64,000 bases of DNA from an uncultured Muribaculum sp. (GCA_910578785.1 CAJTSJ010000005.1:1-64000); one strand, 5' to 3'. Counted from the first letter of the stretch, positions 42,885 through 52,200 are shown. Numbers and translations: made by a program. Notes: a model not told the origin generated them from the letters alone.

Positions 42885-43002
42885 AAATGTTTATTTTGGG
42901 CTAATTTAGTGAAATTCGTTCTAATGGGAAATATTTAACCCTTTTTTTTTGCACATTGAACTTGATTTGAGTATTTTCGTATTTCATAAATTCGGAACGT
43001 AA

Positions 43003-44202
43003 ATGCATAAAATTGTAGTCGTTATATTGTCGTTGATTTGTGTGTCGTTGGCTCATGCCGCGGGCGACACGGAAGTTAGAGCCGTATGGCTTACTACAAA
43101 CAGCGGACTTGACTGGCCCGGAAAGGTCCTGTCGGAATCCGGACAGAAAAAGTTGATGATAGATATGCTTGATCGGCTGAAGAGCGCTAACTTCAATCTG
43201 GTGATTTTTCAGGTGCAGGCCAATGGCGACGTGCTTTGGAAATCTTCATTGCAACCGGCGATGGAGGCTGTAACCGGTAATGCTTCGTCCGGATTGAGCT
43301 ACGATGTGTGTAAATTTGTGATTGATGAATGCCATAAACGCGACATGGAGTGCCATGCATGGATAGTGCCTTTCCGTCTGGGTTCAAAGAAGTTTGCTTC
43401 GCATTATGCATCGAATGCTGTTAAGCACCCTCTAAAATCACAGCATAAACTGTGTGTAAACTACAAAGGAACTTACTATTTTGATCCGGGAAACTCCGAC
43501 ACAAGGAAGTTCTTGATAAAACTATACCGTGAACTTGTTGAGAATTACGACTTTGATGGTATAAATCTGGATTATACGCGCTATCCGGGGAAGGACTTCC
43601 CTGATAATCACACATACGCGAAACGTAAAGACAAGAAAATGTCGCGTGACGACTGGCGTAGGGAAAATATAAATGTGTTTGTCGAAGAGCTATATAAGAT
43701 GGCTAAATCCGTCAAACCGGATATGCTGGTAGGTTCCGCTCCTATAGGAACATACAAAAATGTGGAGAACTACCGCAATGCTACGGCTTATGATTCATTT
43801 CAGCAGGATCCCGGCAAGTGGATATCCGATGGTTGTCACGATTTGGTGATTCCACAGATGTACTGGGATGAAAAGGCCGGGTTTTCGACGCATCTTAAGA
43901 CTTGGAAGGAGATTGCAGTGCCATCATGTCACCTCGTCGTGGGACTTGCTCCATACAAAATGGTAGAATCCGGGTGGGATGTCGATCAGGTATTGTCGCA
44001 GATTGAGAAGGTCAGAAAGGCCGACGGTGCCGAGGGTGTTTGCTTTTTCCGCGCTGAACATGTGTTGGGTAAAAATGCCAAGTCAAAAGCACTTTACAAT
44101 AGACTTAAGTCGGACATATTCAAATCCCCTGCAAAATTGCCGTGGCGCGTGGCTTTTGCGAAGGAAGAATCCGTAGAACCGGTTAATCCGTTTCTTGAAT
44201 AA
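43003..44202 (+). CDS. secreted family-10-like glycoside hydrolase (GHL10/DUF187)
   Basis: A 399-residue exported protein (signal peptide about residues 1-19, ending AHAAG). The GHL10 fold (PF02638) is plain: EVRAVWLTTNSGLDWPG, FNLVIFQVQANGDVLWKS, KRDMECHAWIVPFRL, and DFDGINLDYTRYPG, the last carrying likely catalytic Asp residues. A DGCHDLVIPQMYWD motif follows. Members act on cell-wall or surface glycans such as peptidoglycan; the substrate here is unknown. It lies 5 bases before PBP4, so joint expression and a cell-wall role are likely. Confidence 0.88.
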   Translation: MHKIVVVILSLICVSLAHAAGDTEVRAVWLTTNSGLDWPGKVLSESGQKKLMIDMLDRLKSANFNLVIFQVQANGDVLWKSSLQPAMEAVTGNASSGLSYDVCKFVIDECHKRDMECHAWIVPFRLGSKKFASHYASNAVKHPLKSQHKLCVNYKGTYYFDPGNSDTRKFLIKLYRELVENYDFDGINLDYTRYPGKDFPDNHTYAKRKDKKMSRDDWRRENINVFVEELYKMAKSVKPDMLVGSAPIGTYKNVENYRNATAYDSFQQDPGKWISDGCHDLVIPQMYWDEKAGFSTHLKTWKEIAVPSCHLVVGLAPYKMVESGWDVDQVLSQIEKVRKADGAEGVCFFRAEHVLGKNAKSKALYNRLKSDIFKSPAKLPWRVAFAKEESVEPVNPFLE

Positions 44203-44207
44203 ATATA

Positions 44208-45557
44208 ATGATGAAACAGATTGTATTCTTTATATTTACACTGATATATGCAGTGTACGGGTGGTGTGCCGAGCCTCTAACATTCAAAGGCAGTTCGGCC
44301 ACGTCCATTGGCATTTACATATCCGAATTGGCTACAGGTCGGGTTGTTGCACGTCATAATGATGCCAAGTCGTTTGTCCCGGCATCTGTAATGAAGTGTG
44401 TCACGGCTGCTTCGGCTCAGACAATGCTTGACAGCGGTTCGCCCTTTACTACCAGGGTGGAGATTAGAGGACATGTCAATGATGGAGTCCTGGACGGGAA
44501 TCTATATGTAGTCGGTGCGGGCGATCCTACGCTTGGTTCTCGGCATTTTATGGAGCGGGACAGTTTTACATTCGCAGTTGTAGAATGGCTTGAGGAGCTC
44601 GGAGTGGATTCGATTGCCGGAGATATAATAATCGATAATGGAGGGTATCCGGCTATAGGGGTGTCGCCATATTGGCTGCTTGAAGACACTGCATGGGAGT
44701 ACGGCGCCGGTCTGTACGGAATCAATTATATGGATAACAGTTTCTCTATGACACTGCGGTTGGGCGAAGCAGGCGCCACCGATGAAATGGTTGAGGTCGT
44801 CAATATGTTGAAGCGCGGTCAAAAGTCGGACGTGGTTGCCATGCGGGGAGAGGGATCGTCATTGTTGACTGTGTCCGGTACATTGTCTACGTCATCTTAT
44901 ACGTCGAGATATTCGATGCCGGCACCGGAGATTGTTCTGTATGACGATATGTTGCAGGAATTCCGTCTGAATGGAATAAAGGTAGGAGGAGAGTATATCG
45001 ACAGCGAGTCCGGTCCGGTAAGGAGTTTTGGATATGATTCCCCCCCTCGTGATGAGATTTTGAAAGTAATGATGTTTAAAAGCAATAATTTATTTGCCGA
45101 AGGAATGTTGCGTGCGATTGTAAAAAGTTCGGATGACAAGACTTACGGTAATGCTGTTGCTGTTGAAAAGGATTTCTGGAGCGGAAAAGGTATGGATTTA
45201 TCGACTTCCCGGTGGCTTGACGGGAGCGGTCTGGCGCCTGTAAACCGTATCTCGCCACGTGTACTTGCCTCGATATTGGAATACATGGCTAAGTCCGGCG
45301 GTTCGAAGGAGTATGTGGGATTGTTCCCAAGGGCCGGACGTGAAGGCACTGTTAAGTCCCTTCTTGCAAAAACGCGCCTGGAAGGAACTTTTGCGATGAA
45401 ATCAGGAAGTATGAATGGCGTATTGTGTTATGCCGGATTCAAACTTAATGCCAAAGGTGTTCCAAGTCATGTTGTGGTGATCATGGTAAACGGTGCGAGT
45501 TGCCGTTCCGCTGAAATCCGGGCGTCGATAGGGCGTTACTTGCTTAGTGTGTTCTGA
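44208..45557 (+). CDS. dacB: D-alanyl-D-alanine carboxypeptidase/endopeptidase, PBP4 type
   Basis: A 449-residue periplasmic serine peptidase (signal peptide ends near WCAEP) of the S13 family. The catalytic Ser60 and Lys63 lie in PASVMKC, the SxN motif in FKSNNLFAEGM, and the KTG box reads KSG in FAMKSGSMNGVLCYAGF. It cleaves terminal D-Ala or peptide cross-links in peptidoglycan. Length is typical. It follows the GHL10 hydrolase by 5 bases. The two tandem Met codons (44208 and 44211) are both possible starts. Confidence 0.93.
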   Translation: MMKQIVFFIFTLIYAVYGWCAEPLTFKGSSATSIGIYISELATGRVVARHNDAKSFVPASVMKCVTAASAQTMLDSGSPFTTRVEIRGHVNDGVLDGNLYVVGAGDPTLGSRHFMERDSFTFAVVEWLEELGVDSIAGDIIIDNGGYPAIGVSPYWLLEDTAWEYGAGLYGINYMDNSFSMTLRLGEAGATDEMVEVVNMLKRGQKSDVVAMRGEGSSLLTVSGTLSTSSYTSRYSMPAPEIVLYDDMLQEFRLNGIKVGGEYIDSESGPVRSFGYDSPPRDEILKVMMFKSNNLFAEGMLRAIVKSSDDKTYGNAVAVEKDFWSGKGMDLSTSRWLDGSGLAPVNRISPRVLASILEYMAKSGGSKEYVGLFPRAGREGTVKSLLAKTRLEGTFAMKSGSMNGVLCYAGFKLNAKGVPSHVVVIMVNGASCRSAEIRASIGRYLLSVF

Positions 45558-45654
45558 CCTATGATAATGCTTTATTTTTCCTGTAAATTGGATTAATTGG
45601 GCTGTTTATGCATATATTTATGCCCTAAAATTATACAGATATTACTATTGTTGC

Positions 45655-45662
45655 TACCTTTG
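45655..45662 (+). promoter_or_regulatory. -7 box of the small lipoprotein/CYTH pair
   Basis: TACCTTTG on the plus strand, 28 bases upstream of the lipoprotein start. Confidence 0.55.
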
Positions 45663-45690
45663 CACCAGGTTCTAAATATGTTTAACATTC

Positions 45691-46068
45691 ATGGATAAAT
45701 TAAAGTCAATTTTACCGCTGTTTGTTTCCATACTTTTGTGTGTGGCGTTGTCGTCGTGTGAAGATGACCCGGATGAAGTCAGGCTTGATGAGCTTAATAA
45801 GTCCGTGTGGGTTTATGTAAGGCCGTTGGATTCAGACTATCAGTACAGTACTCAGTTGATGTTTTTTAATAATAAGAATATAACAATATATGGAGTGACT
45901 GCCGACAAAAAAGCATTGGACCTATTGGACACTAAACCATTTTCAATTAAATATGGCGAAGTTACGGTCGATGGCGAACTGCTTGGTAATGTCGATGACG
46001 GATTTGTATACTACAAACATAAAATTTATTATAAGACCACCCGTTGCCTTGGTGACTATATTGAATAA
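45691..46068 (+). CDS. small lipoprotein of unknown function
   Basis: A 125-residue protein with a clear lipoprotein signal: hydrophobic LPLFVSILLCVALSSC with the lipid Cys at residue 23, followed by acidic EDDPDEVR. An acidic stretch after the Cys fits the Bacteroidota lipoprotein export signal for surface exposure. The rest is beta-rich (YQYSTQLMFFNNKNITIYGV), like DUF-type lipocalin folds, with no known motif. It ends 2 bases before the CYTH gene and is probably co-transcribed with it. Function is not known. Confidence 0.75.
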   Translation: MDKLKSILPLFVSILLCVALSSCEDDPDEVRLDELNKSVWVYVRPLDSDYQYSTQLMFFNNKNITIYGVTADKKALDLLDTKPFSIKYGEVTVDGELLGNVDDGFVYYKHKIYYKTTRCLGDYIE

Positions 46069-46070
46069 CC

Positions 46071-46538
46071 ATGTCGAAAGAGATTGAACGCAAATTCCTT
46101 GTAAAGGATGATTCCTACAGGGCTATGTCATATAAATCAGTGAGAATTGCCCAAGGATATCTTTCGACGGATAAGAGAGCTACGGTAAGAGTTCGCATTT
46201 TTGGTGATGAATCCTATCTGACTGTAAAGGGGGAGAATCGGGGAATCGTTAGAGATGAGTGGGAATATCCTATTCCGATGGACGATGCATATCAGATGCT
46301 CCACCGACTTGTCGAGGGTGTGGCCGTTGACAAGACGAGATACTTTGTCAAGTATGGCGGGGGCACATGGGAGGTCGACGAATTTCATTCCCCGGTTTCA
46401 GGACTTGTGGTTGCTGAAATCGAATTGGAGCACCCGGAACAGGAATTCAATCTTCCTCCGTTTATTGGCGATGAGGTTACAGGCGATCCGCGCTATTACA
46501 ACTCCAATATAGCAAATATGGGCAATCAGACTATCTGA
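46071..46538 (+). CDS. CYTH-domain triphosphate tunnel metalloenzyme
   Basis: A 155-residue CYTH protein. The defining ExExK motif is at residues 4-8 (KEIERKFLV), followed by beta strands YLSTDKRATVRVRI, YLTVKGENRG and EWEYPIP, and the acidic VVAEIELEHPEQEF. The eight-stranded tunnel binds triphosphate and divalent metal; bacterial members include tripolyphosphatase and adenylate-cyclase-like enzymes. The substrate is unknown here. It overlaps the end of queE by eight bases on the opposite strand (convergent). Confidence 0.9.
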   Translation: MSKEIERKFLVKDDSYRAMSYKSVRIAQGYLSTDKRATVRVRIFGDESYLTVKGENRGIVRDEWEYPIPMDDAYQMLHRLVEGVAVDKTRYFVKYGGGTWEVDEFHSPVSGLVVAEIELEHPEQEFNLPPFIGDEVTGDPRYYNSNIANMGNQTI

Positions 46539-47121
46539 TATCCAGTATCTTGTGCAATTGCAACGATAGACGCCATTCGGGATGCGCAAGGCAGAATTCC
46601 ATGGCTTCAGTAATCAAACGGCGGTTAATCTCCAAGTCGCCGGTATCGCATGGTTGCAGAGCCCTGTTGGCGGTTTTTATATTGTTATAAATAAGCGGAT
46701 TGTTGTCTCCGGTATATACGACTTTCAATTCATCGCATTTGTTTAATAGAATCTCAGCTCTGTCGCAGAATTCGTCTTTAGGAGATAGGGTGACGTGCGT
46801 TATCCCATCGGGAAGCGTATTTGTGCCATTGGTTTCGATGGCGATTTCATATCCGAGTTTGTTAAGCATTCCGATTAAGTCGTCGTCTATGTGCAGTGAC
46901 GGTTCTCCTCCGGTCAGGACGACTAACCGACAAGGTGCATATCTGCCTATACGCTCAATGATTTCATCGGCCGACATGGCCGTTGCATTGTGATGGTCTG
47001 TGTCGCAGAACGGGCATTTCAGATTGCATCCGCTGAAACGCACAAACACTGCGGGGCGACCGGCATTCACCCCTTCGCCCTGTAGACTGTAGAATATTTC
47101 GTTTATTGGATATCTTTTCAT
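46531..47121 (-). CDS. queE: 7-carboxy-7-deazaguanine synthase
   Basis: A 196-residue radical-SAM enzyme of queuosine biosynthesis. It converts 6-carboxytetrahydropterin (the QueD product) to 7-carboxy-7-deazaguanine. The CxxxCxxC cluster motif is in GCNLKCPFC, preceded by YSLQGEGVNAGRPAVFVRFS, the typical QueE start. VLTGGEPSLH and the SPKDEFC stretch match SAM-binding regions. It overlaps queD by four bases (ATGA), and its 3' end overlaps the convergent CYTH gene. queC and queF are not in the window. Confidence 0.94.
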   Translation of the reverse strand: MKRYPINEIFYSLQGEGVNAGRPAVFVRFSGCNLKCPFCDTDHHNATAMSADEIIERIGRYAPCRLVVLTGGEPSLHIDDDLIGMLNKLGYEIAIETNGTNTLPDGITHVTLSPKDEFCDRAEILLNKCDELKVVYTGDNNPLIYNNIKTANRALQPCDTGDLEINRRLITEAMEFCLAHPEWRLSLQLHKILDIR

Positions 47122-47477
47122 ATTGACAGGAAAGCATCATCTACATCGTCGAGTACATATATGGCTTCGTTCCCTTCCGACTCCTGAACGATGGCCTTGT
47201 AGCACTCCGGAATTCTGTCCACTACCCATTTGGCTATGTTTTCAGCAGTAGGATTGAACGGAATTAGTTCGTTCAGGTATCTGTGGTCAAGATGGCCGTG
47301 GATAAGTTGCTTGATATGGGTGAAGTCGCACACCATTCCGTCGGCATTCAATTCTTTTCCGCGGCAGTACACTGTGATTATCCAGTTATGGCCATGGATG
47401 CTCGAACACTTGCTTTCGTAGCTCAGTTTCAGAGAGTGAGCCGCCGATATCTCCATTCGTTTTTTTACGTAATACAT
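47118..47477 (-). CDS. queD: 6-carboxytetrahydropterin synthase
   Basis: A 119-residue enzyme of the PTPS/QueD family that makes 6-carboxytetrahydropterin from dihydroneopterin triphosphate. Zinc ligands are the His in SAAHSLKL and the HGHNW pair, and the catalytic Cys is in ESKCSSIHGH. DHRYLNEL carries the catalytic Asp-His. Length matches the QueD subgroup. Its start overlaps the rlmD stop by one base, so rlmD, queD and queE are one coupled operon on the minus strand. Confidence 0.95.
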   Translation of the reverse strand: MYYVKKRMEISAAHSLKLSYESKCSSIHGHNWIITVYCRGKELNADGMVCDFTHIKQLIHGHLDHRYLNELIPFNPTAENIAKWVVDRIPECYKAIVQESEGNEAIYVLDDVDDAFLSI

Positions 47478-48910
47478 CAGGCAGTCACCTCCTTTTCGTT
47501 GTCGCGTAAGGTAAGTGAGACAACATTCTCAACATGTGCAGTGTGCGGGAACATATCCACGGGCTGTATGGCGTCTATTTTATATTTTTGATCAAGTAGC
47601 GCCAAATCTCGTGCTTGCGTTGCCGGGTTACAGCTGACGTAGACTATACGTCGTGGCGAGGCATTCAGGATGACGTTTACTACATCTTCATGCATTCCGG
47701 CGCGTGGCGGGTCGACAATCATTACGTCCGGACGTCCGTGGATTTCGATAAACGAATCCGTGAGCACGTCCTTCATGTCGCCTGCATAAAACAGCGTATT
47801 GTCTATTCCGTTGACTTTGGAGTTTATTTTAGCGTCCTCAATCGCTTCCGGAACGTATTCTATTCCGATTACTTTGCGGGCTTTTCGAGCCACGAAATTA
47901 GCTATCGTACCTGTTCCGGTATAAAGGTCATAGACGAGCTCATCTCCGGTCAGTTCTGCAAAATCGCGTGCTACGCTGTACAGCCGATATGCTTGTCGGG
48001 AGTTGGTCTGATAGAATGATTTAGGACCGATGCGGAATCGTAGTCCTTCCATCTCCTCTTCGATATAATCCCGTCCTGCAAAGGTTATTATCTCTTGGTC
48101 GCCGATTGTGTCGTTGACTTTAGTGTTTACGACATACATAAGCGATGTTATTTCAGAAAATTCATTCGCCACTGCTGTCAGAAGCGCATTTATGGCCTCA
48201 GAATTGTCTTCTCCAAACGACATTACGGCCATTACTTCGCCTGTGGACGCGATTCTTATCATTAATGTTCGGAGAAGTCCGTGCTGTTCGCGTAAATCGT
48301 AGAACGAATAACCGTTCGCTTTCCCGAATTCTTTGATGAACGTTCTTATTCTGTTGCCGAGGTCGTCCTGAAGATGGCATTTGTCGATGTCAAGTACTTT
48401 GTCAAACGCACCAGGTATATGGAATCCCGCGGCGTTTCTGTCAGGAAACTCTTCTCCGCTTTCAAGCTGCTCGAATGTAAGCCACATTTTATTGGAGAAT
48501 GTATATTCCATCTTATTGCGGTATTCCCAGATACTCTCTGAACCTATGATCGGCGATATCTCCGGAGCCTCAACCTTGGCTATGCGCTGAATGGCATCCT
48601 CAACTTGACGTTGTTTACACGAAAGCTGAAATCCGTAGGGCAGGTGCTGCCATCGGCAACCGCCGCAGACGGTAAAGTGGCCGCATTTCGGATTCACTCT
48701 TGTCTCGCTTTGTTTATGGATTTTTACGACGCGTCCCTCGGCATAATTCTTTTTCTTTTTAGTCAGCTTGATGTCGACTATGTCGCCTGGAGCGCCGTAT
48801 GGTACGAACACCACCATTCCGTCCACTCTTGCCAAAGCATTGCCTTCGGCCGCTACATCTGATATCTCTATTTGTTCCAGCGTGGGAAGCTCTTTACGTT
48901 TACGTGACAA
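47477..48910 (-). CDS. rlmD: 23S rRNA (uracil-5-)-methyltransferase, RlmD-like
   Basis: A 477-residue SAM-dependent methyltransferase. The N-terminal TRAM domain (ISDVAAEGNALARVDGMVVFVPYG) is followed by an Fe-S cluster motif CGHFTVCGGCRWQ. The catalytic domain shows YDLYTGTGTIANFVA (SAM binding), MIVDPPRAGMH, and the nucleophile Cys in RIVYVSCNPATQARD. Uridine-specific RumA/TrmA class; exact position (747 or 1939) cannot be told. First gene of the rlmD-queD-queE operon, with a -7 box TAATTTTG at 48940-48947. Confidence 0.93.
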   Translation of the reverse strand: MSRKRKELPTLEQIEISDVAAEGNALARVDGMVVFVPYGAPGDIVDIKLTKKKKNYAEGRVVKIHKQSETRVNPKCGHFTVCGGCRWQHLPYGFQLSCKQRQVEDAIQRIAKVEAPEISPIIGSESIWEYRNKMEYTFSNKMWLTFEQLESGEEFPDRNAAGFHIPGAFDKVLDIDKCHLQDDLGNRIRTFIKEFGKANGYSFYDLREQHGLLRTLMIRIASTGEVMAVMSFGEDNSEAINALLTAVANEFSEITSLMYVVNTKVNDTIGDQEIITFAGRDYIEEEMEGLRFRIGPKSFYQTNSRQAYRLYSVARDFAELTGDELVYDLYTGTGTIANFVARKARKVIGIEYVPEAIEDAKINSKVNGIDNTLFYAGDMKDVLTDSFIEIHGRPDVMIVDPPRAGMHEDVVNVILNASPRRIVYVSCNPATQARDLALLDQKYKIDAIQPVDMFPHTAHVENVVSLTLRDNEKEVTA

Positions 48911-48939
48911 AACTGCAACTTTTAATTGGTTTTACGATA

Positions 48940-48947
48940 CAAAATTA
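48940..48947 (-). promoter_or_regulatory. -7 box of the rlmD-queD-queE operon
   Basis: TAATTTTG on the minus strand, 30 bases upstream of the rlmD start. Confidence 0.5.
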
Positions 48948-49085
48948 CAATTACTTTTCCACTCATGGAAATCTCTACGATCATTTTTATGTGTCCGTCA
49001 TGGGTGCTTTGCTGCATACTCGGATTATTGTATTATAAAGTGGTAAATTTTCGGCTGTTATTCCATGTGATTAAAATATTATGGT

Positions 49086-49093
49086 TAAATTTG
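49086..49093 (+). promoter_or_regulatory. -7 box upstream of the structured-RNA region
   Basis: TAAATTTG on the plus strand. Transcription would begin near 49100, about 40 bases before the first stem of the RNA candidate and about 270 before the barrel gene. Confidence 0.45.
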
Positions 49094-49140
49094 TGGCCGG
49101 ATTGGTGTAAGTCGGTCCGCGACATTTGATTAGTATAAGA

Positions 49141-49291
49141 AACGTTATGCTCAATCTTGTAACTTGAAAACGTAGGAAACTTTCAGCAGAGCAAGGATTA
49201 GCATAGTGGTTCTCGCGCATATGCGTGGGTCACTTTGTTACATCTGCTCTCATGGTTTCCTACGACCTTCAGGTTAAGACGTTGCATAGTT
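49141..49291 (+). ncRNA. structured RNA candidate (long imperfect hairpin), leader or 6S-like
   Basis: The 460-base gap between rlmD and the next gene holds a long nested helix. From outside in: AAC/ATGC (49141-49150) with GCAT/GTT (49284-49291); an 8-bp helix 49161-49168 with 49268-49275; a perfect 10-bp helix 49171-49180 with 49255-49264; a 6-bp helix 49188-49193 with 49245-49250; an apical part with AGTG/CACT (49205-49208, 49231-49234) and a small CGC/GCG hairpin. Internal loops separate them. The overall shape resembles 6S RNA, but no sequence match is claimed. It could also be a cis leader of the barrel gene that begins 79 bases later. Strand is set by the promoter box at 49086. Confidence 0.5.
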
Positions 49292-49370
49292 GGCTCACGT
49301 TTTTATTAAACTATAATCGTCCTTTGAGCCTGGGCTTTACTTGATACTTTCAATAAACAACATTACGGGT

Positions 49371-51461
49371 ATGAAAATTGGTGGCTTTTTTACGTTGCTT
49401 GTGTTTGTCCCAATTATTCCGATGGCTCAGGCTACCGGGCAGGATTCAATTAAAACTCAAGAATTAGAAGAGGTGGTCGTCGAGGCCGTGAATCAACGAA
49501 CCTCATCTAAGTCATCTACTTACATTCCGATGGCCAAGCAAAAGAATGCCTCTGACGATGCCATCTCCTTGCTGAGCCAGATGGCTATACCTCAATTGAA
49601 TGTAGATCCTGCAAGCCAAAGCGTAAAAACGATTTCGGGTCAGCCGGTTTCGATATTTATTGACTATGTGGCGGCTTCCGCTCAAGATCTTAGTGGAATG
49701 AGAACAAGCGATGTAAAGAGGGTCGAATATCTTTTGTATCCATCCGATCTACGGTTTAAGGGCGCACAATACGTCATAAACTTCGTTATGCAAAAATATG
49801 AATGGGGCGGCTACACTAAACTCAATGCTGAAAAATGGTTTGGAGTGAATAGGTCTGAGGCTTCGGTCTATTCGAAGTTCGCTTATAAACGGATGACATT
49901 TGACTTACATGTGGATGAAATCTACCTGACTGACCGTCATACGGGAATTCGGTCGGTGGAAACATTTCAATTCCCGGATTTATTCGGGAACGGACCTGAA
50001 ATTGTAGAGCGATTGTCATCTCCGCTTTCGATGTTGTATCGCAACAATAGCAACGATGTCGCATTTCGAGCATTGTACAGTACCGAAAAAGTTCAGATGT
50101 CTAATAAGTTGTCGTTTGCCTACACATCTGTCCCGCACAACGATACGGAAAATTCATTGACCTATCTTGATTCATTTCTGCCTGGTTCAAAGGCAAAAAC
50201 GATATCTTCTAATCATAGTTGGAGTCTCGATTATAATTCTGAGACTTATGCGTCATTAAGCCAAAAGCTTGGCATGAATATTGAGGTCCGGTATCGTTAC
50301 GACCGTAACTCATCTAATTCGGAATATGTCGATGAGCGCCTGGCTATTGAAAATGATGCGCGGGAAAAATCTCAATATGTCAGTATGACGCCGTGTCTTG
50401 TATGGAATCCTAATCAGCATAACAGTATTATGCCTTATATTCACGCCGAATATTCTACGGCAAAAATTGATTATTTGGGTAATTCGCCTTCACGGCAGAA
50501 ATATGACATTTGGGGGTGCATGGCAGGTGCGAGATATACTTATATGCAAGAAAAGTGGTCGGCTGGAGGCCTTGTTGGCTGGGTTTACGCTAATACGAAT
50601 TTGACCGGTACAAAAATAGAAGACAACTATCCGCAAGGTAATATTTTTGCCACATACTCTCCAAACGATAAGAACCAGATAGAGCTGACATACGCATTCG
50701 GCAAACAAGTCCCCGACACGTATCAGAAGAGTCCCAATATGCTTCAGCAGGATGAGCTTACGTGGTATGCCGGAACTCCGGGCCTGGACAACTATTGGCA
50801 TCATAAGGTTCAGGCCACTTATACATGGCTTCCAAGCAATAAGTGGCAGTTGGCACTTAATGGGAGCTATTTTATATCCAATAATCGAGTTGTGCCGGTC
50901 TACTTGCCCGACGGTCCTGGAGGTACTATGCTTCGAAAGTATGTGAACAATGGCGACTATAATTATGGATGGATTATGGCGAGTTCAACCGCCAAGTTTT
51001 TAAGCGGAAATCTTATTGCTAAAGTTAGCCCGTATTTTGACATGTATAAGACTACGGGTGAGTATTCCATGCGCCAAAAAGGATTTTTTTGCATAGCTCA
51101 ACTGACGTGGTATTTTGGTGACTTTTATATGTTTGGGTGGTATCGGACTCGGTCGAAAGGATTAGGTATGGATTCCGGTTACAAAGAGCGGACTCCGGAA
51201 TCCTACCAAATTCAGTTAGGCTGGGGAAGAGGAGCCTGGAAAGCATCGGCGACAGCATATAATTTTTTGCGTTCAAGCTGGGAGACTTCCCGTCAGACTT
51301 TGGCAAGTCGGTATTACCAATCTGACAGACGGGTGTTTGGCACTTCACAGCATATGCGGTTTCAATTTTCGTTGACGTATACATTTGGATATGGAAAGAA
51401 GGTTCAGCACAGCGATGAAGTCAGTGGCACCGGAGTCGGACAAAGTGCCATTTTAAAATAA
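49371..51461 (+). CDS. outer-membrane beta-barrel protein, TonB-receptor-like
   Basis: A 696-residue exported protein. The start is the ATG at 49371: the open frame extends to a TTG at 49341, but the ATG gives a normal signal peptide (FFTLLVFVPIIPMAQA). After it come QELEEVVVEAV (a TonB-box-like linker), a plug-like domain (LLSQMAIPQLNVDPASQSV, VSIFIDYVAA) and an OMP_b-brl_3-type barrel of about 500 residues. Unlike the two barrels at 21-27 kb it lacks the N-terminal carboxypeptidase-regulatory-like domain. No SusD or transport partner is adjacent. It follows the structured RNA candidate. Confidence 0.8.
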   Translation: MKIGGFFTLLVFVPIIPMAQATGQDSIKTQELEEVVVEAVNQRTSSKSSTYIPMAKQKNASDDAISLLSQMAIPQLNVDPASQSVKTISGQPVSIFIDYVAASAQDLSGMRTSDVKRVEYLLYPSDLRFKGAQYVINFVMQKYEWGGYTKLNAEKWFGVNRSEASVYSKFAYKRMTFDLHVDEIYLTDRHTGIRSVETFQFPDLFGNGPEIVERLSSPLSMLYRNNSNDVAFRALYSTEKVQMSNKLSFAYTSVPHNDTENSLTYLDSFLPGSKAKTISSNHSWSLDYNSETYASLSQKLGMNIEVRYRYDRNSSNSEYVDERLAIENDAREKSQYVSMTPCLVWNPNQHNSIMPYIHAEYSTAKIDYLGNSPSRQKYDIWGCMAGARYTYMQEKWSAGGLVGWVYANTNLTGTKIEDNYPQGNIFATYSPNDKNQIELTYAFGKQVPDTYQKSPNMLQQDELTWYAGTPGLDNYWHHKVQATYTWLPSNKWQLALNGSYFISNNRVVPVYLPDGPGGTMLRKYVNNGDYNYGWIMASSTAKFLSGNLIAKVSPYFDMYKTTGEYSMRQKGFFCIAQLTWYFGDFYMFGWYRTRSKGLGMDSGYKERTPESYQIQLGWGRGAWKASATAYNFLRSSWETSRQTLASRYYQSDRRVFGTSQHMRFQFSLTYTFGYGKKVQHSDEVSGTGVGQSAILK

Positions 51462-51811
51462 AGAATAATTGTTAGCAATCAATAGTCCGGCAATTGTGCC
51501 GACAATTAGTAAAGCCAATTAAAGGTGATTCAGGCTGCTGATTTAGGCGGCATATCAATTGATTGCTCGGAAAGAGGTTTTGGAAATGCCTGTGAAGCCT
51601 CGTATTATTATTGAGTCGTGAAGCCGTATTTTATTTGTTTGCTGGCTTTATATACAGTATCTCCTTTATTTGTTCTGATATGTGTGCCTGATAGTGTAAG
51701 AAGTGTGAGAGATGCTTTCAAGAATGATTAATCCGGTACTCTTGATGGGCAAACGGGTTGAACTATTTGTTTTAAGAGGGCGTTATAGTAGCGAAACCAA
51801 ATTTTATCGTT
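51462..51811. other. 350-base intergenic region before thioredoxin
   Basis: No gene is supported here. It contains a short hairpin (about 51482-51503) after the barrel gene that might act as a terminator, and a 37-codon GTG frame (51618-51731) with a hydrophobic stretch that is too short and unsupported to call. No clear TAnnTTTG box was found for trxA. Confidence 0.35.
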
Positions 51812-52108
51812 ATGAGCGAATTTAACAATATCATTAAAGAGAGCAAACCGACTTTTGTTGACTTTTTTGCTACATGGTGTGGGCCCTGCAAAATGATGCA
51901 CCCTATATTGGAAAAGCTGAAGGAGAAAATGGGCGACAGCGTGTCTATCCTTAAGATAGATGTTGACCGCAATCAAGAACTTTCGGCTCAATTCCGTGTA
52001 CAGTCAGTACCGACCCTGATTATATTTAAGGACGGTGAAGTGAAATGGCGTGCGGCAGGTGTGCATAGTGCAGAAGACCTTGAAGCAAAGCTTAAGGAAT
52101 TTATGTAG
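51812..52108 (+). CDS. trxA: thioredoxin
   Basis: A 98-residue cytoplasmic thioredoxin. The redox motif WCGPC is in FVDFFATWCGPCKMMHP, the cis-Pro in QSVPTLIIFKDG, and a short C-terminal helix ends the fold. It reduces disulfides in substrates such as ribonucleotide reductase and peroxiredoxins (including the Tpx encoded in this window). It is slightly shorter than E. coli TrxA (109) because of a trimmed N terminus, but complete. It is monocistronic, closed by a 34-base perfect palindrome shared with the convergent transporter gene. Confidence 0.95.
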   Translation: MSEFNNIIKESKPTFVDFFATWCGPCKMMHPILEKLKEKMGDSVSILKIDVDRNQELSAQFRVQSVPTLIIFKDGEVKWRAAGVHSAEDLEAKLKEFM

Positions 52109-52148
52109 ACTGCATTTCTAACCTTTAAATAGATTCACTTAATAAAAT

Positions 52149-52182
52149 AAATGTCCTCGGGATTGCAATCCCGAGGACATTT
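52149..52182. terminator. perfect palindromic bidirectional terminator
   Basis: Positions 52149-52182 are a perfect 34-base palindrome (stem 17 bp, small loop on folding), lying between convergent trxA and the transporter gene. Confidence 0.85.
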
Positions 52183-52200
52183 ACTTTGTATTTGTTATCG

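Noticed and set aside
51618..51731. 37-codon GTG frame with a hydrophobic stretch before trxA
   Set aside because: Too short, GTG start, no ribosome-binding or conservation evidence; could be chance.
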